A DNA stretch of 64,000 nucleotides. It comes from Pseudoalteromonas sp. XMcav2-N (GTDB lineage: Bacteria > Pseudomonadota > Gammaproteobacteria > Enterobacterales > Alteromonadaceae). The notes beneath the pieces were generated by a model, which saw nothing but the letters and a program-made list of their open reading frames with translations, was not told the DNA's origin and searched no databases. Shown here one piece after another: positions 18,989 through 29,700 of the stretch; position 1 is the stretch's first letter, and each line of letters begins with the position of its first letter. The position numbers and the translations under genes were made by a program. The stretch spans positions 62,001 to 126,000 of the forward strand of contig NZ_JAMXSF010000007.1 in the NCBI RefSeq assembly GCF_024124545.1, given 5' to 3'.

Positions 18989-21724
18989 ATGAAAAAAATT
19001 AGGTTTATATTCCTGCCTGTGGCTCAGGTAATCTGTCTTCCTTTGGCTGCAAAACAACTCGCCCCTGAAGAGACAGACGAATTACCGAAAGCGCTCGTTG
19101 TTGAATGTGTGGGTGATTCTGCACTGAATAAAAAAAGCCGCGAGCAACTGTTAGAGTGCATTGCACACAAGCAACGAGCACAAGAAATTGAGCGTATTGC
19201 AGTCCATGGCGAATATATAGGTTTACAAGTACCTGAAGTTAACGGCCGTTACGTACTGGATCGTGATTTTCTTGAAAAAACACCGCACAATGCAGGTGAT
19301 ATCTCTGAGTTATTGGGACTGTTACCCGGGGTTATACTGGGAGATGATGCCTATGATGCAGATTTACAAGCTGAAATCGGCGCAAAGCGGGTTTCTATTT
19401 CAGGGGGCCAGCCATGGCAAACTGGGTTTTTTCTTGATGGCGTAAACTTTAATAGCCGACAAGACCCCAGTGCATATGATCGCAAAAAATCCACGCCAAA
19501 TGATGTTCAGGGGGCTGTACAGGCTTTTAATGTAAATCAACAAATCGTTGAGTCGATAGATGTTTTTACCAATAATATCCCCGCAAACTATGGCGGATTC
19601 AGTGGCGGTGTGGTTGAAGTAAATACGCGTGAGGCCGATTCGGGCGCCGCCACATTTGGTGTTAATTACCGTACTTCGCAAAGTGACTGGAACGAGTATC
19701 ACATCATAGTGACTGAGGAAGAAAATGAGGCCTCCAGTGCTTTACCTCTTGCACCTGTGTTCGAGAAAAACGTTTATAATTTAGACTTCAGCACCACAGT
19801 CGGCGAACACCATAGTGTGTTGTTCGCAGCCAATTATACCGACAGCAAAATATCGACTATCTCATTAAACGAAACTGTACTCACAACGCGGGAAACCGCA
19901 AACTATCTGGTAAAGTTGACGCAAACAGATCTGTGGCTGGATAAACTAAGCCTGAGTCTGAATTACTCACCTTATGAGTCTCGGGATGTGAGTAAAAACG
20001 TCAAGCATAGCGAATTTACAAGTGAAGGTGGGGGCTACAGTACAACGCTGCAGATGGAGCAAGAAGTTGCCGATATCCTCTTTGCTGGCAAGCTGTCATA
20101 CGTCTTCAGTGAAAACTCGCGTAAGGGACCGCCGCACTTTTATCCCTGGTACAAAGCAAAAGGGAAAGACTGGGGCGTGGGTGATGCCGCAGAATTTACC
20201 CTGTTATCCAGAGAGGGCGGCTATGGCTCGCTCTATAAAACTCAAAAGTCACTGAATGGGGATTTTAGCGCTAAGTTTGATGAGTTTTCGGTGATGTCGA
20301 CTCAGCACTATTTGCAAGTAGGTATTCAATTGCAAAAAGAAGTGATAGACCGAAAACGGCATGATAGTAGCTTTAGTTACAACTCCCCGATCACCGGAAT
20401 AAGTCAGCTTAACTGTACGGCTGCATTGTTCGACTGTGTCGAGTTAACCACGAGCATGTCTGTGTCCGAGCTGGAAAAACAGCTTGGTAGCCCACTCGAC
20501 CTCTCTAACCCTGATCATATTCTGGCTTATAGCGAGATTGTTGATACAGCCCCGCAGTATTTCGCTTTGAGAACTGTTTATCAGCAAGAACACATTGATG
20601 TGGATGTGCAAAATATCAGTGCCTATGTCACAGATGACATAGAGTGGAAAGACATCACGCTTCGCGCCGGGCTTCGATATGATTACGACAACTTCCTAAA
20701 GAATCACAACCTGGCGCCCAGGTTGAGCTTTGGTTATCGGGTAAATGGCCACCAGGATACTATGTTAGTGATGGGGCTGAATCGATATTACGATAGTAAT
20801 CTTCTGACCTATAAAATCCGTGAGCAGCAGCTACCCAGTTTATTGCAAAGGCGCAGTATTAATTCAGAGGGGGTGGTTGAATTATGGCAGGACCTGAGCT
20901 CTGCCACTGATTACCGATATCGCTTTACTGATGCAGAAACCCCTTACAGTGATGAACTTGTCTTAGGCTGGAAACAGGCGACTGACTATGGCAATTTTTC
21001 AGTTGAATACGTTAAGCGCTGGAGCAAAAAGCAGTTACGACAACTCAGTGAGCCAGAATACAATCCTGTAGATGGCTATTATTATCGCCAAATGACAAAC
21101 CTGGGCCATGCTCACAATGAGCGGGTCTCCCTGTCCTGGGCGTGGAATGTGAATGCTCACAGCCTGTGGGCAAATACGACTTATCAACTTTCCCAATATA
21201 CCAGTAGCACGCAGCTGGAAGATATTGAAACTGCAGCCTTAAATGAGCTGGTGTATTTAAGGACCGAAACGCCAAATAAGGGTTACACCTATACTGAAAC
21301 GACTAAAAGTAATATCGAGCTTAGAGAAGCTGAGTTTGGTGAGCCATTGTCACTCAATGTGGGCTGGACAGCAAGTTGGACTGAAACACTGACAACCAGC
21401 TTAAATACCAGCTACCGACAAAGTTACCATGCAATTTCTGCGCTCGATCTGTCCAGAGAGAGTAGCCAGATTGACAGGCTATGCCCTGTTTGCCAGTCAG
21501 ATGAATCACTCTTTATTGAGGTGTACCAGGAAACGAAAATCCCGAGCAGGGTTCTGGCCAATTTATCGTTTAACTGGCAGTCGACGATTTTTTCAGAAAA
21601 AAGCGTGAAGTTTGGGGTGGATATTCACAACCTGTTTAATAGCAGGACCCACTCGGTCAATGTTGGTACGTCGGGTGTTGAAACGGGTCGTTCAATTTGG
21701 CTTTCAGTGGGTATGGAATTGTAG
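18989..21724 (+). CDS. TonB-dependent outer membrane receptor
   Basis: The 911-residue protein has a signal peptide and a plug domain (about 75-210, with DISELLGLLPGVILGD, FLDGVNF and ANYGGFSGGVVEVNTR), then a long beta-barrel with many alternating aromatic strands ending in WLSVGMEL, a typical C-terminal barrel strand. It should import a large ligand such as a siderophore, haem or oligosaccharide, powered by TonB. It lies 12 bases after the lipoprotein gene and just before a di-haem peroxidase gene, so the three form one operon. The Fur-box-like site upstream favours an iron or haem ligand (inference). A cysteine-containing N-terminal extension (VVECVGDS, LLECIAH) before the plug is unusual. 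Confidence 0.9.
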   Translation: MKKIRFIFLPVAQVICLPLAAKQLAPEETDELPKALVVECVGDSALNKKSREQLLECIAHKQRAQEIERIAVHGEYIGLQVPEVNGRYVLDRDFLEKTPHNAGDISELLGLLPGVILGDDAYDADLQAEIGAKRVSISGGQPWQTGFFLDGVNFNSRQDPSAYDRKKSTPNDVQGAVQAFNVNQQIVESIDVFTNNIPANYGGFSGGVVEVNTREADSGAATFGVNYRTSQSDWNEYHIIVTEEENEASSALPLAPVFEKNVYNLDFSTTVGEHHSVLFAANYTDSKISTISLNETVLTTRETANYLVKLTQTDLWLDKLSLSLNYSPYESRDVSKNVKHSEFTSEGGGYSTTLQMEQEVADILFAGKLSYVFSENSRKGPPHFYPWYKAKGKDWGVGDAAEFTLLSREGGYGSLYKTQKSLNGDFSAKFDEFSVMSTQHYLQVGIQLQKEVIDRKRHDSSFSYNSPITGISQLNCTAALFDCVELTTSMSVSELEKQLGSPLDLSNPDHILAYSEIVDTAPQYFALRTVYQQEHIDVDVQNISAYVTDDIEWKDITLRAGLRYDYDNFLKNHNLAPRLSFGYRVNGHQDTMLVMGLNRYYDSNLLTYKIREQQLPSLLQRRSINSEGVVELWQDLSSATDYRYRFTDAETPYSDELVLGWKQATDYGNFSVEYVKRWSKKQLRQLSEPEYNPVDGYYYRQMTNLGHAHNERVSLSWAWNVNAHSLWANTTYQLSQYTSSTQLEDIETAALNELVYLRTETPNKGYTYTETTKSNIELREAEFGEPLSLNVGWTASWTETLTTSLNTSYRQSYHAISALDLSRESSQIDRLCPVCQSDESLFIEVYQETKIPSRVLANLSFNWQSTIFSEKSVKFGVDIHNLFNSRTHSVNVGTSGVETGRSIWLSVGMEL

Positions 21725-21726
21725 TA

Positions 21727-22821
21727 GTGAAAAAGTATATGAACAAATTTAGTATGGTCACAGTTTTTATCGGCAGCTTGACCTGGGGGCATGCAAGTGC
21801 CAGCTCTGTAGAAAATCAGTTGGCTGAACAATATAAACGTCATCCCAGTTTATGGCCTGCTGTGCAAACGTCGGATGGCCGCAAGGTGGATGATCTGGCG
21901 CCATTAAGCAACCTTTTTCCCGATCCGGATATCAAACAAGTCGCGCTTGGAAAGCGTCTGTTCAATGACAAAATTCTGTCAAGAGACGGCTCGGTGAGTT
22001 GTGCAAGTTGCCATATAGACGGCAAAACGTTTTCTGATGGGATAGGGCAGGCAAAAGGAATAGACGGCCAGGTTGGCAACAGAAATACGCCAGCGATTAT
22101 TGGTCTTGATCACTGGACCAGTTTTTTCTGGGATGGCAGAGCAAAAACGGCATTAGAGCAATCACTAATGCCAATAGAAAACCCAATTGAAATGGACTTG
22201 CCGATTGATACGGCTCTGGTAAGGCTAAACCGTGACAGTAGCTATGTTGCTGCGTTTAATGAAACATTTTCAACTGACAAAATTGAGCGTACACATCTGG
22301 CTAAAGCGCTCGTTGCTTTCGAGCGCAGCATTGATAAACCCGAGTCATTATTTCAGCGCTTTATCTCTGAGGCATATACGGATCCGGAAGCAGCCGTTGG
22401 GTTGCTTAGCCAGCAGCAACTGAAAGGCATGCATTTGTTCAGGACAAAAGCACAATGCATGACCTGCCACTCTGGTGCGCTGCTTAGCGATAATAAGTTC
22501 CACGTTACGGGTTTTCATAACTATGGCAGGCGATTTCAGGACTTAGGCCGTTACGAGCACACCAAGGACCCTACTGATGTAGGTAAATTCCGCACACCGA
22601 CATTATTGGCGATTTCAAAGACGGCACCCTGGATGCACAATGGCTTGTTCACCGAGTTCAGGCCAATGATAGAGCAATACAATCGCGGTGGATTTAAACC
22701 TAAACCAAGAGGCCGCTTTATAGGTGACAAGATGTTTCCTGTTACTTCTGAGTTGATCCAGCCCACCCGTATGACAGATCAAGAGGTGGATAATCTGGTA
22801 GAATTTCTAAAAATCCTTTAA
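21727..22821 (+). CDS. Periplasmic di-haem cytochrome c peroxidase
   Basis: About 364 residues with a signal peptide (MKKYMNKFSMVTVFIGSL, then TWGHASA), CASCH and CMTCH haem-binding motifs, and the family segment VGNRNTPAIIGLDHWTSFFW followed by DGRAKTALEQSL. It belongs to the bacterial di-haem peroxidase/MauG family and should act in the periplasm on peroxide or another redox substrate. The start could be GTG 21727 (GGA about 9 bases upstream) or ATG 21739; a longer frame from 21697 lies within the receptor gene and is unlikely. It follows the TonB-dependent receptor stop by 2 bases, so the operon is tightly coupled. It is the second such peroxidase in this window. Confidence 0.88.
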   Translation: MKKYMNKFSMVTVFIGSLTWGHASASSVENQLAEQYKRHPSLWPAVQTSDGRKVDDLAPLSNLFPDPDIKQVALGKRLFNDKILSRDGSVSCASCHIDGKTFSDGIGQAKGIDGQVGNRNTPAIIGLDHWTSFFWDGRAKTALEQSLMPIENPIEMDLPIDTALVRLNRDSSYVAAFNETFSTDKIERTHLAKALVAFERSIDKPESLFQRFISEAYTDPEAAVGLLSQQQLKGMHLFRTKAQCMTCHSGALLSDNKFHVTGFHNYGRRFQDLGRYEHTKDPTDVGKFRTPTLLAISKTAPWMHNGLFTEFRPMIEQYNRGGFKPKPRGRFIGDKMFPVTSELIQPTRMTDQEVDNLVEFLKIL

Positions 22822-22865
22822 TAAAGCGGCTTGTATACTATTGAATAGAGGATGAGGCCGATAAC

Positions 22866-22892
22866 CCCCATTCGTGTTTGACCACAATGGGG
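22866..22892 (+). terminator. Hairpin after the receptor/peroxidase operon
   Basis: CCCCATT (22866-22872) pairs with AATGGGG (22886-22892), with a 13-base loop, 45 bases after the peroxidase stop. There is no T-run, so the terminator role is uncertain. Confidence 0.4.
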
Positions 22893-22951
22893 ATTGTCGA
22901 GTTGTAAGCACAGCGACACATTAAGCTGTGTTAATTTGCATTTAAGCGGTT

Positions 22952-23641
22952 TTATTTAATCGAGTCGATAATGACCAGAGGGAAATTAGCTGGTGAGCGA
23001 GGTCGCCAGTCATTGAATGTGATATTTTTCACACCAAAAGACATGAGAGCCTGGGGGGAGTAACTCCAGCCCCTGGCTTGATTCGTTTTAGCTTGCTTAA
23101 CGATATGGGCAGTAAAACCATAGGTGAGTAAAGTATGCTCCACGCCCATACTTTGATAAAACGCTTTTTCTCTGGCACTTAATTGCTCTATAACAGCGTC
23201 GTAGTGCGCCCGCAGCTCTGCCCATTTTTGTTTACGCTGTTCACCCTGCAAATTGTCAACCATTGCATCAATATCACTGTTTCTCCAGCGGGCTGAACTG
23301 GCATCGCCATGCCAGCCAATGACTGCGTCTTTAGCCACTTCTGTTGGCCTGCCGCTGAGCAATATGTAATTTGCGCAAGAAGAAAAACAAAACCCGTTGA
23401 TTTTTACGCGTAATGCGTGTTTCTGAATGAGTTCAGCCAGGTCAATACCTAACTCTATGGGGCCACCCCCACTCGAAATCACCAAAGTATCAATTGAGCT
23501 GTGTGTTTCCAGCAGGAGTTGTACTTGCGTATTGTCAGGTTCATTGAGTGTACCCTGATAGACAATACTATGTTTATTCACACTAATATCGGCAAAACAG
23601 GCATTACTGATAAGCAGTGTGGGTAGAATTATTTTATGCAT
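22952..23641 (-). CDS. Exported ClpP/crotonase-fold-like protein
   Basis: 229 residues with a signal peptide (MHKIILPTLLISNACFA). The core has the ClpP-like pattern ISSGGGPIELGIDLAELIQ, then INGFCFSSCANYILLSG, where the serine after the glycine-rich loop sits between cysteines, and VIGWHGDAS. This is the COG3904-type predicted periplasmic protein group, related to the ClpP/SppA fold. Whether it is an active peptidase is uncertain. The gene stands alone, with a 230-base promoter region facing the divergent GNAT gene. Confidence 0.7.
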   Translation of the reverse strand: MHKIILPTLLISNACFADISVNKHSIVYQGTLNEPDNTQVQLLLETHSSIDTLVISSGGGPIELGIDLAELIQKHALRVKINGFCFSSCANYILLSGRPTEVAKDAVIGWHGDASSARWRNSDIDAMVDNLQGEQRKQKWAELRAHYDAVIEQLSAREKAFYQSMGVEHTLLTYGFTAHIVKQAKTNQARGWSYSPQALMSFGVKNITFNDWRPRSPANFPLVIIDSIK

Positions 23642-23877
23642 TAATCGGCAAGTTTAAAAACACTCACTATAACACGGAGTCGTTTCTATAGGTGAAAATA
23701 ACCATAAAAATCAGGCTATTCTGATGTTCAGACGCATTTAAGTCATATAGTCAAAAGTGATCAAAGATAAACAACTTGCCTTTATACACGCGCTTTAACT
23801 GAGCAGCTTCCTGTTGCATGTTTGTACCAAGATTGAGACAGTGAACTTACTCAACATCCAGACAAGGAATGACACCA

Positions 23878-24342
23878 TTGGAATTTTGTTTTCTTGCCGA
23901 GCGGCCTGAGTTTAAGCCGCTGGTCGCAACATGGTATTTTGAACAGTGGGGCGCCTTAGTGCCCGATGCCTCTTTGTCTTCGTTTGAAGACAAGCTCACT
24001 GAGTATCTGCAAACGGATGCTATCCCTTTAATCGTACTCTTGATGCAAGATAATGCGCCCATTGGCGCGGCTCAGCTGCGTTTTTATGAAATGACCATCT
24101 ATCCGGATAAAACCCATTGGCTGGGTGGGGTGTATGTTGCCCCCCATGCAAGAGGCAACAAAGTCGCATCGGCACTGGTACAAAAAATCGAGCAGTTGGC
24201 TCAGTCTTTTGGTGTCCGGGAACTACACTTACAAACCGAACAACAAGACGGCGGGCTTTACCAGCGTTTAGGCTGGCAGGCACAGGAACGAGTTAATTAT
24301 CGCGGCGTGGATGTGGCTGTAATGAGCAAGTCGCTTTTCTGA
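23878..24342 (+). CDS. GNAT family N-acetyltransferase
   Basis: About 154 residues with the GNAT acetyl-CoA binding loop (GVYVAPHARGNKVASALVQ, residues about 94-112) and the typical N-terminus (EFCFLAERPEFKPLVATWYF). The enzyme should acetylate a small molecule or protein amine; the substrate is unknown. The start is instructive: ATG 23869 sits directly against the AAGGA motif at 23864-23868 with no spacing, while TTG 23878 has a 9-base gap and gives the conserved N-terminus. I favour TTG, but cannot exclude ATG. Confidence 0.8.
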   Translation: MEFCFLAERPEFKPLVATWYFEQWGALVPDASLSSFEDKLTEYLQTDAIPLIVLLMQDNAPIGAAQLRFYEMTIYPDKTHWLGGVYVAPHARGNKVASALVQKIEQLAQSFGVRELHLQTEQQDGGLYQRLGWQAQERVNYRGVDVAVMSKSLF

Positions 24343-24447
24343 TTTGAGCCCCCGGTGTATGCGGTTTCTTTGCTTAGCATGGCACTCGCTTTCGATGTAA
24401 AAACACCCAGTGCCATGATGCATTTAACCCTGATATTACCCTCAACG

Positions 24448-25569
24448 TTAATCGATTAGCTTATCCAGCTTGATAAAAAAGTCATTAAAGGTTGTCGACA
24501 TGTCTTCTGAATGTGCTTGTATTTGTTGCAAATCGTCCTTTGCTCCGTCGAGGGTCTCGCGAATTGTCCGCTCCTGCGCATCGCTGAACCCAAAGGTTAG
24601 CATTGACTCCTCGATATCAAAGATAAATCGTTCAATCAGCTCCTGACACGATTCATTATAGTGCTTAAAAATGTGCTCGATACTTTCTAAATCTTTGCTG
24701 GCAATCTGGCTTAGCTCCTTAAGGCCCTGGTTTTTTGCCTGAATAGCCTGAACATTGCTCTCCAGGCTTTTTAGTCTGGCATTCGCTCCTCTGACGACCA
24801 GAGCCAGGATGTCATTGAAGCGCCCATATTTCTCTTCGTCGTCTGTGGGCATATTTTTAACCAGCAAGGAGCAATAAGCGCTGTTAAAGAAGCTCCGCTT
24901 TTCAATATTGATAACGGTTTTGCTCTCGCGGCCTTTTTTTAATAACTCGCGCTCAAGCGGGTTAATTACGCCAAAGTTGCTAAAATCCCGAAACTCTCCC
25001 AGTAACCCGAGCTGTACAGATGCTTTCAAGTTAAGGTTTTGACAGAGCGCCAGGATGGCTGTGGAGAGCTCTGATAGTGTATTACACCGATATGTGTTTT
25101 CAATAAACTCAAGGCACAGTCCCAGCTCGCTGCAACTGGTAATGGCGGTCATAGTGACTTCTTCAGCGGCTTCACAGTTTACTTTTAAAGTATCGATTTC
25201 ATTGCTGTACTTCACCAGGCGTTCGATTCTGAAAGCCAGCTCGTCTGCATCAAATGGCTTGGTGATGTAATCATCACCACCCGCCTTAAAGCCTTCCAGT
25301 TTGTCGTCAATACAGTCTTTGGATGACACAAATAAAACCGGGGTATCGTTATGGCTTGAGGCATTGCGAATTGCCTGACAAACCTCGTAGCCGTTCATTC
25401 CTGGCATGACGACATCCAGTAACACTGCATCGTACTTTCGTTCACTGAACAGTGCCAGTGCGTCTTCCCCATTAAATGCCGAAACGTAGCTATGTGTTTC
25501 GCCCAGCATGGTCATTGCGATGTCATGGTTTACCTCATCATCGTCCACCAATAAAATTGAGTAAGGCAT
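24448..25569 (-). CDS. Response regulator with an uncharacterised coiled-coil output region
   Basis: The 373-residue protein starts with a receiver domain (1-120; LLVDDDEVNHD, phospho-acceptor Asp in LLDVVMPGMNGYE, and lysine in YITKPF). The C-terminal 250 residues are mostly helical with a GAF-like middle and a coiled-coil end (LKELSQIASKDLESIEHIF), and no HTH, GGDEF or kinase motif. It lies 17 bases after the HD-GYP regulator gene on the same strand, and both face away from the giant hybrid kinase gene. The three probably form one signalling pathway. The output mechanism is unknown; protein-protein contact is an inference. Confidence 0.82.
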   Translation of the reverse strand: MPYSILLVDDDEVNHDIAMTMLGETHSYVSAFNGEDALALFSERKYDAVLLDVVMPGMNGYEVCQAIRNASSHNDTPVLFVSSKDCIDDKLEGFKAGGDDYITKPFDADELAFRIERLVKYSNEIDTLKVNCEAAEEVTMTAITSCSELGLCLEFIENTYRCNTLSELSTAILALCQNLNLKASVQLGLLGEFRDFSNFGVINPLERELLKKGRESKTVINIEKRSFFNSAYCSLLVKNMPTDDEEKYGRFNDILALVVRGANARLKSLESNVQAIQAKNQGLKELSQIASKDLESIEHIFKHYNESCQELIERFIFDIEESMLTFGFSDAQERTIRETLDGAKDDLQQIQAHSEDMSTTFNDFFIKLDKLID

Positions 25570-25586
25570 AAGTCCCCCGTTCGATC

Positions 25587-26699
25587 TTAGTCCCGGTATT
25601 GTTGAGAAATCTTAAAAAATGCGCTTTCTTGTGCCAGAAATTCATCTAATAGTTCGGGGTCAAAGTGACTACCACGGCCTTCTTTCATAATCGCAATTGC
25701 GTCGCTGTGTTCCATGGCATCTTTATAAACTCGTCGACTGATGAGCGCATCGTAAACATCGGCAATGGCCATCAGCCTGGCACTGAGTGGGATATCTTCT
25801 CCTTTGAGGCCTTCGGGGTAACCTGAGCCATCCCACTTTTCATGGTGATAATGAGAAATCTCTTTTGCTGTTTGTAAAAAGCTGTCGGTCTGGCCCAGCG
25901 CTGATTCGGCCGTTTCGATAGCATTGCGGCCAAACACGGTATGGCTTTTCATAATCTCAAACTCTTCAGCTGTAAGCCGGGCTGGTTTGAGTAGTACATT
26001 GTCCGGTATGCCAACTTTGCCAATATCATGCAGAGGTGCGGATTTGTAGTAAATATTGATGACTTCGGGGGTCAGTATCTGTTTATACTTTTCTTTGTCA
26101 CTGAGTATGGTGGCGAGCAACTTGACATAAAGCTGTGTACGGCGAATATGATTACCGGTTTCCTGATCCCGGGTTTCTGCAAGGCTTGCCATTGCCTGAA
26201 TGGTGACGTCCTGCAGCTGCGACATTTGCTCGGTCCGTTTCTGGACTTCTTCTTCTAAGTAATTGTTTTTGTTTTTAAGAATATCTTTAGACTCTTTGTT
26301 TAGCAGATGCGTATTTAGGCGAGCCAACAGGATGGGGGGGCTAATTGGTTTGTTGATATAATCACATGCGCCTAGCATAAAACCTTTTTCTTCATCCGAG
26401 ACGCTGGTTTTTGCGGTCAGGAAGATGACCGGAATTTCACAGTGAGACTCATGTGACTTCAGATATTTGATGACATCGTAGCCATTCATTTGTGGCATCA
26501 CAACATCCAGCAAAATGATATCTATCTGATTATTCTCAACAAGGTTAATCGCGGCTTCACCACTTTTTACTGCCAACACACGATATTTGTCTTTGATAAT
26601 TTCCGCCATGAAAGCCAGGTTCTCTTTCACATCATCTACTACCAGCACGGTCTTTAGTTCTTCCATAGCCTCTGTTACCACTATGTTGCACGATTGCAC
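25587..26699 (-). CDS. RpfG-type response regulator with HD-GYP domain
   Basis: About 370 residues. A receiver domain (Asp in IILLDVVMPQMNGYD, lysine in YINKPISPP) is followed by a helical linker and an HD-GYP domain with HDIGKVGIP, HHEKWDGSGYPEGLKGEDIP and ADVYDAL. HD-GYP proteins hydrolyse cyclic-di-GMP, so phosphorylation should lower that messenger. The frame begins with GTG 26699; ATG 26666 (MEELKTVLVVDD) is a likely alternative start. It is the first gene of a two-gene minus-strand operon and is divergent from the 1333-residue hybrid kinase gene with about 58 bases between them, so a shared regulatory region is likely. Confidence 0.9.
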   Translation of the reverse strand: MQSCNIVVTEAMEELKTVLVVDDVKENLAFMAEIIKDKYRVLAVKSGEAAINLVENNQIDIILLDVVMPQMNGYDVIKYLKSHESHCEIPVIFLTAKTSVSDEEKGFMLGACDYINKPISPPILLARLNTHLLNKESKDILKNKNNYLEEEVQKRTEQMSQLQDVTIQAMASLAETRDQETGNHIRRTQLYVKLLATILSDKEKYKQILTPEVINIYYKSAPLHDIGKVGIPDNVLLKPARLTAEEFEIMKSHTVFGRNAIETAESALGQTDSFLQTAKEISHYHHEKWDGSGYPEGLKGEDIPLSARLMAIADVYDALISRRVYKDAMEHSDAIAIMKEGRGSHFDPELLDEFLAQESAFFKISQQYRD

Positions 26700-26757
26700 G
26701 ACGTACTCAGAAATATAGGTCTATTATTAGTGAAACGCCAAATAGGGATTGAGTAAA

Positions 26758-29700
26758 ATGAAAAGCTTGAGAGCTAGCTTCTTTATCACTTTTTTAATGA
26801 TGCTGGTTGTGAGTTTTGGGATTGGCTTGATGTCGCATTTTGTCAGGATAGAGGTCAATGCCTTATCACAGAAGCAAGCACAGTTATTTCAGCTTACGGA
26901 ACTTGCCCATGAATTGAAACTCAGCTCGGATAACTTAACGAATTTTGCCCGGGCCTATGCAGTAACCGGCGATGAAAAATGGCAGCAGTTGTTTCAGTTT
27001 GTTTTGCTTGTACGGGATGGCAAAGTGCAAGCGCAAAGCGCCAATACTTTTGATTATTGGGATAATCTCGCGTCACCTCATGCCAGCTTACCAGAGTTAG
27101 AGTGGATAGAAAACGGGCATAATATTATCGAGCGTTTCCAACAACTTGGGGCACAAGATTTTGAGCTGTTGCAAATGCAAAATGCCCTGTCCACGTCGAA
27201 TGGATTAGTGGGGTTAGAAAGACAGGCTTTTAATGCCATTCAGGGGATCTACCGGGATGAGTATGGGAATTGGGTGGAAGGCGGGGAGCCCGATTTAACA
27301 AGCGCGCAGAAAATTTTATTCAGCGATACGTTTTTAGCCGAAAAATCCAAAATTATGACCGCAATTGGTGAGGCGCATAGGGCCATTGCAACACGCCTTA
27401 ATCATGAATTGCATAGCCATCAAGAAAGCCTCAGCACTGCTTATATGTTCAGAAACGTATTTAACCTGATTTTACTCATTAATATCGCATTGTCATTTTA
27501 TCTGCTGTGGAAATTGTATATTAATCCCGTTGCCTCCATCCAAAAGCAGGTGGTCAGCAATGTGGAGCAAGGTAACTATAATTTTACGCTCGATGAATCC
27601 GTAAAAGGGGAGCTGTCTGAACTCTCTATGTCTATGAACAAGCTGCTTAATGACTTATCTGAGCAACTTGAGTTTAACACCATTATGAAGGATTTTGGCC
27701 TTGCATTGCGAGGCAAGAAAAGTCCGCATGATCTTGGTGAAGAGCTGTTACAGTTTCTGGAGCAGCGGTTATCTGTGCCATTACTTGGCTTATATGTGTT
27801 TGAAGATCAGAAAGCACTCAACCGAGTTGCCGGAACAGGCTATAGCAGCAGCTGCGCCACAACATACAGCAATTATGACTCCATTCACTTTCATGTTCTT
27901 AGCACTCAAAAGCCTTACTCTATGAAGTTTGAAAAAGAGCAATATGCTATCGAGTTGAACGGACAAAAGCTCTCTATTAGTGAGCTGTATTACTTCCCGC
28001 TGGTGGTGAGTAACGACAGTATTGGGTTATTGGAATTAGGCAGCCTGGTTGAGCTGACAGAGCAGGACTACAAGTGGGTTAAATCGGTTATTAATGACCT
28101 GGCGGTGAGTTTGCAATTGACCCAGAATATTGACCTACAGTCTAAAGCAGAAAAGCGCATTGTCGAGCAGCTTGAGTTGAATAAGAAGATTCTCGACGCC
28201 ATCCCCAGCCCAATGTACTACAAAAATAGCGAAGGCCAATATTTAGGCGTAAATAGTGTTTTTAATCAATACTTTGGGACATTCGATGCCGATGTGCTGG
28301 ACGCCACGGCTGAGGATATTTTCGATTATGAAATTGCTCAGGTTTTTGAGCAATCCCATCAGGATTTAATCGACAGAGAGTCAAACCACCATTATGAAAT
28401 AACGATCGAGAATGCAGAAGGCGACCCCAGAAATTTTATTGTGTATGAGGCGTTATTTACCAATGCTGAAAATCGGCTGGCAGGCGTGGTAGGTTTGCTG
28501 CTTGACGTGACAGAACGCAAACAAATGGAGCAAGAACTAAGGCTGGCTAAAGATAAAGCCGATGAAATGAGCACCGCAAAAGGGGAGTTTTTGGCAAATA
28601 TGAGCCACGAGATCCGAACCCCGATGAATGCCATAATCGGTATGAGCCATTTGGCGCTCAGAACCGATCTTACCCCGCAACAGATGGGCTATATCAATAA
28701 AATAGATCAAGCCGCGAAAAGTTTGCTGGGGATCATTAACGATATATTAGATTTTTCCAAAATTGAGTCAGGTAAGCTTGAAATTGAACACATCGACTTT
28801 TCTTTGCAAGAGGTCCTGGACAATGTGGTCAACATCAATGTGATTCGGGTGCAGGAGAAAGGCCTGGAGATGTTGCTAGATATCGCCCCTGATGTACCAA
28901 TTAGCCTGGTTGGCGACCCCCTGCGCCTCGGGCAGATCCTGATTAATTTGTGTGGTAACGCCATTAAATTCACTGAGCAGGGTGAAATTACTATTTCCGT
29001 GACCACCGCCGAGCAAATTGAAGACCAGGTAACTTTAAAGTTCTCGGTGAAAGATACGGGCATTGGCATGTCTCGCGAGCAGCAAAATAAGTTGTTTCAG
29101 GCTTTTTCGCAGGCAGATGGTTCAATCACGCGTAAGTATGGTGGTACCGGACTTGGTCTGAGTATCTGCAAGAAGCTTGTGGAGCTCATGGGGGGCTCTA
29201 TTGGTGTTCACAGTGAGCAAGGGAAAGGCTCGGAGTTCTTTTTCACCATAAAGAGTGGCTTACAGTCGGCTAAACTCACTAATGTAATTTGCCCTGACAG
29301 TCAGCTTGCGGGTAAGCAAGCGCTGGTTGTTGATGACAATGAAAGTGCACGGGCTATTTTAACTAATTTGCTTAAAGCAATGAAGTTTCAGGTGACGTGC
29401 TCTGCCAGTGGTTCAGGCGCCGTTGAACTGGCACAAGCCGGGGGCTATGACATTATTTTTATGGACTGGAAAATGCCGCATATGAGCGGTATTGATGCGA
29501 TTAAACATATTCGGGCATTAGAGTTGGAAACAGAACCTAAATATGTGCTTGTCACAGCATATGGAACAGATATTGGCATGAACTCAGAGGTGCATGAACT
29601 GATTGACTCGGTCATTTTGAAGCCTGTGAATGCGTCTGTACTGCTCAATTCGATCATGGAGTCTTTTCAGTTGTCGGAGCCGCAAGGGGGGAGTGAGTCA

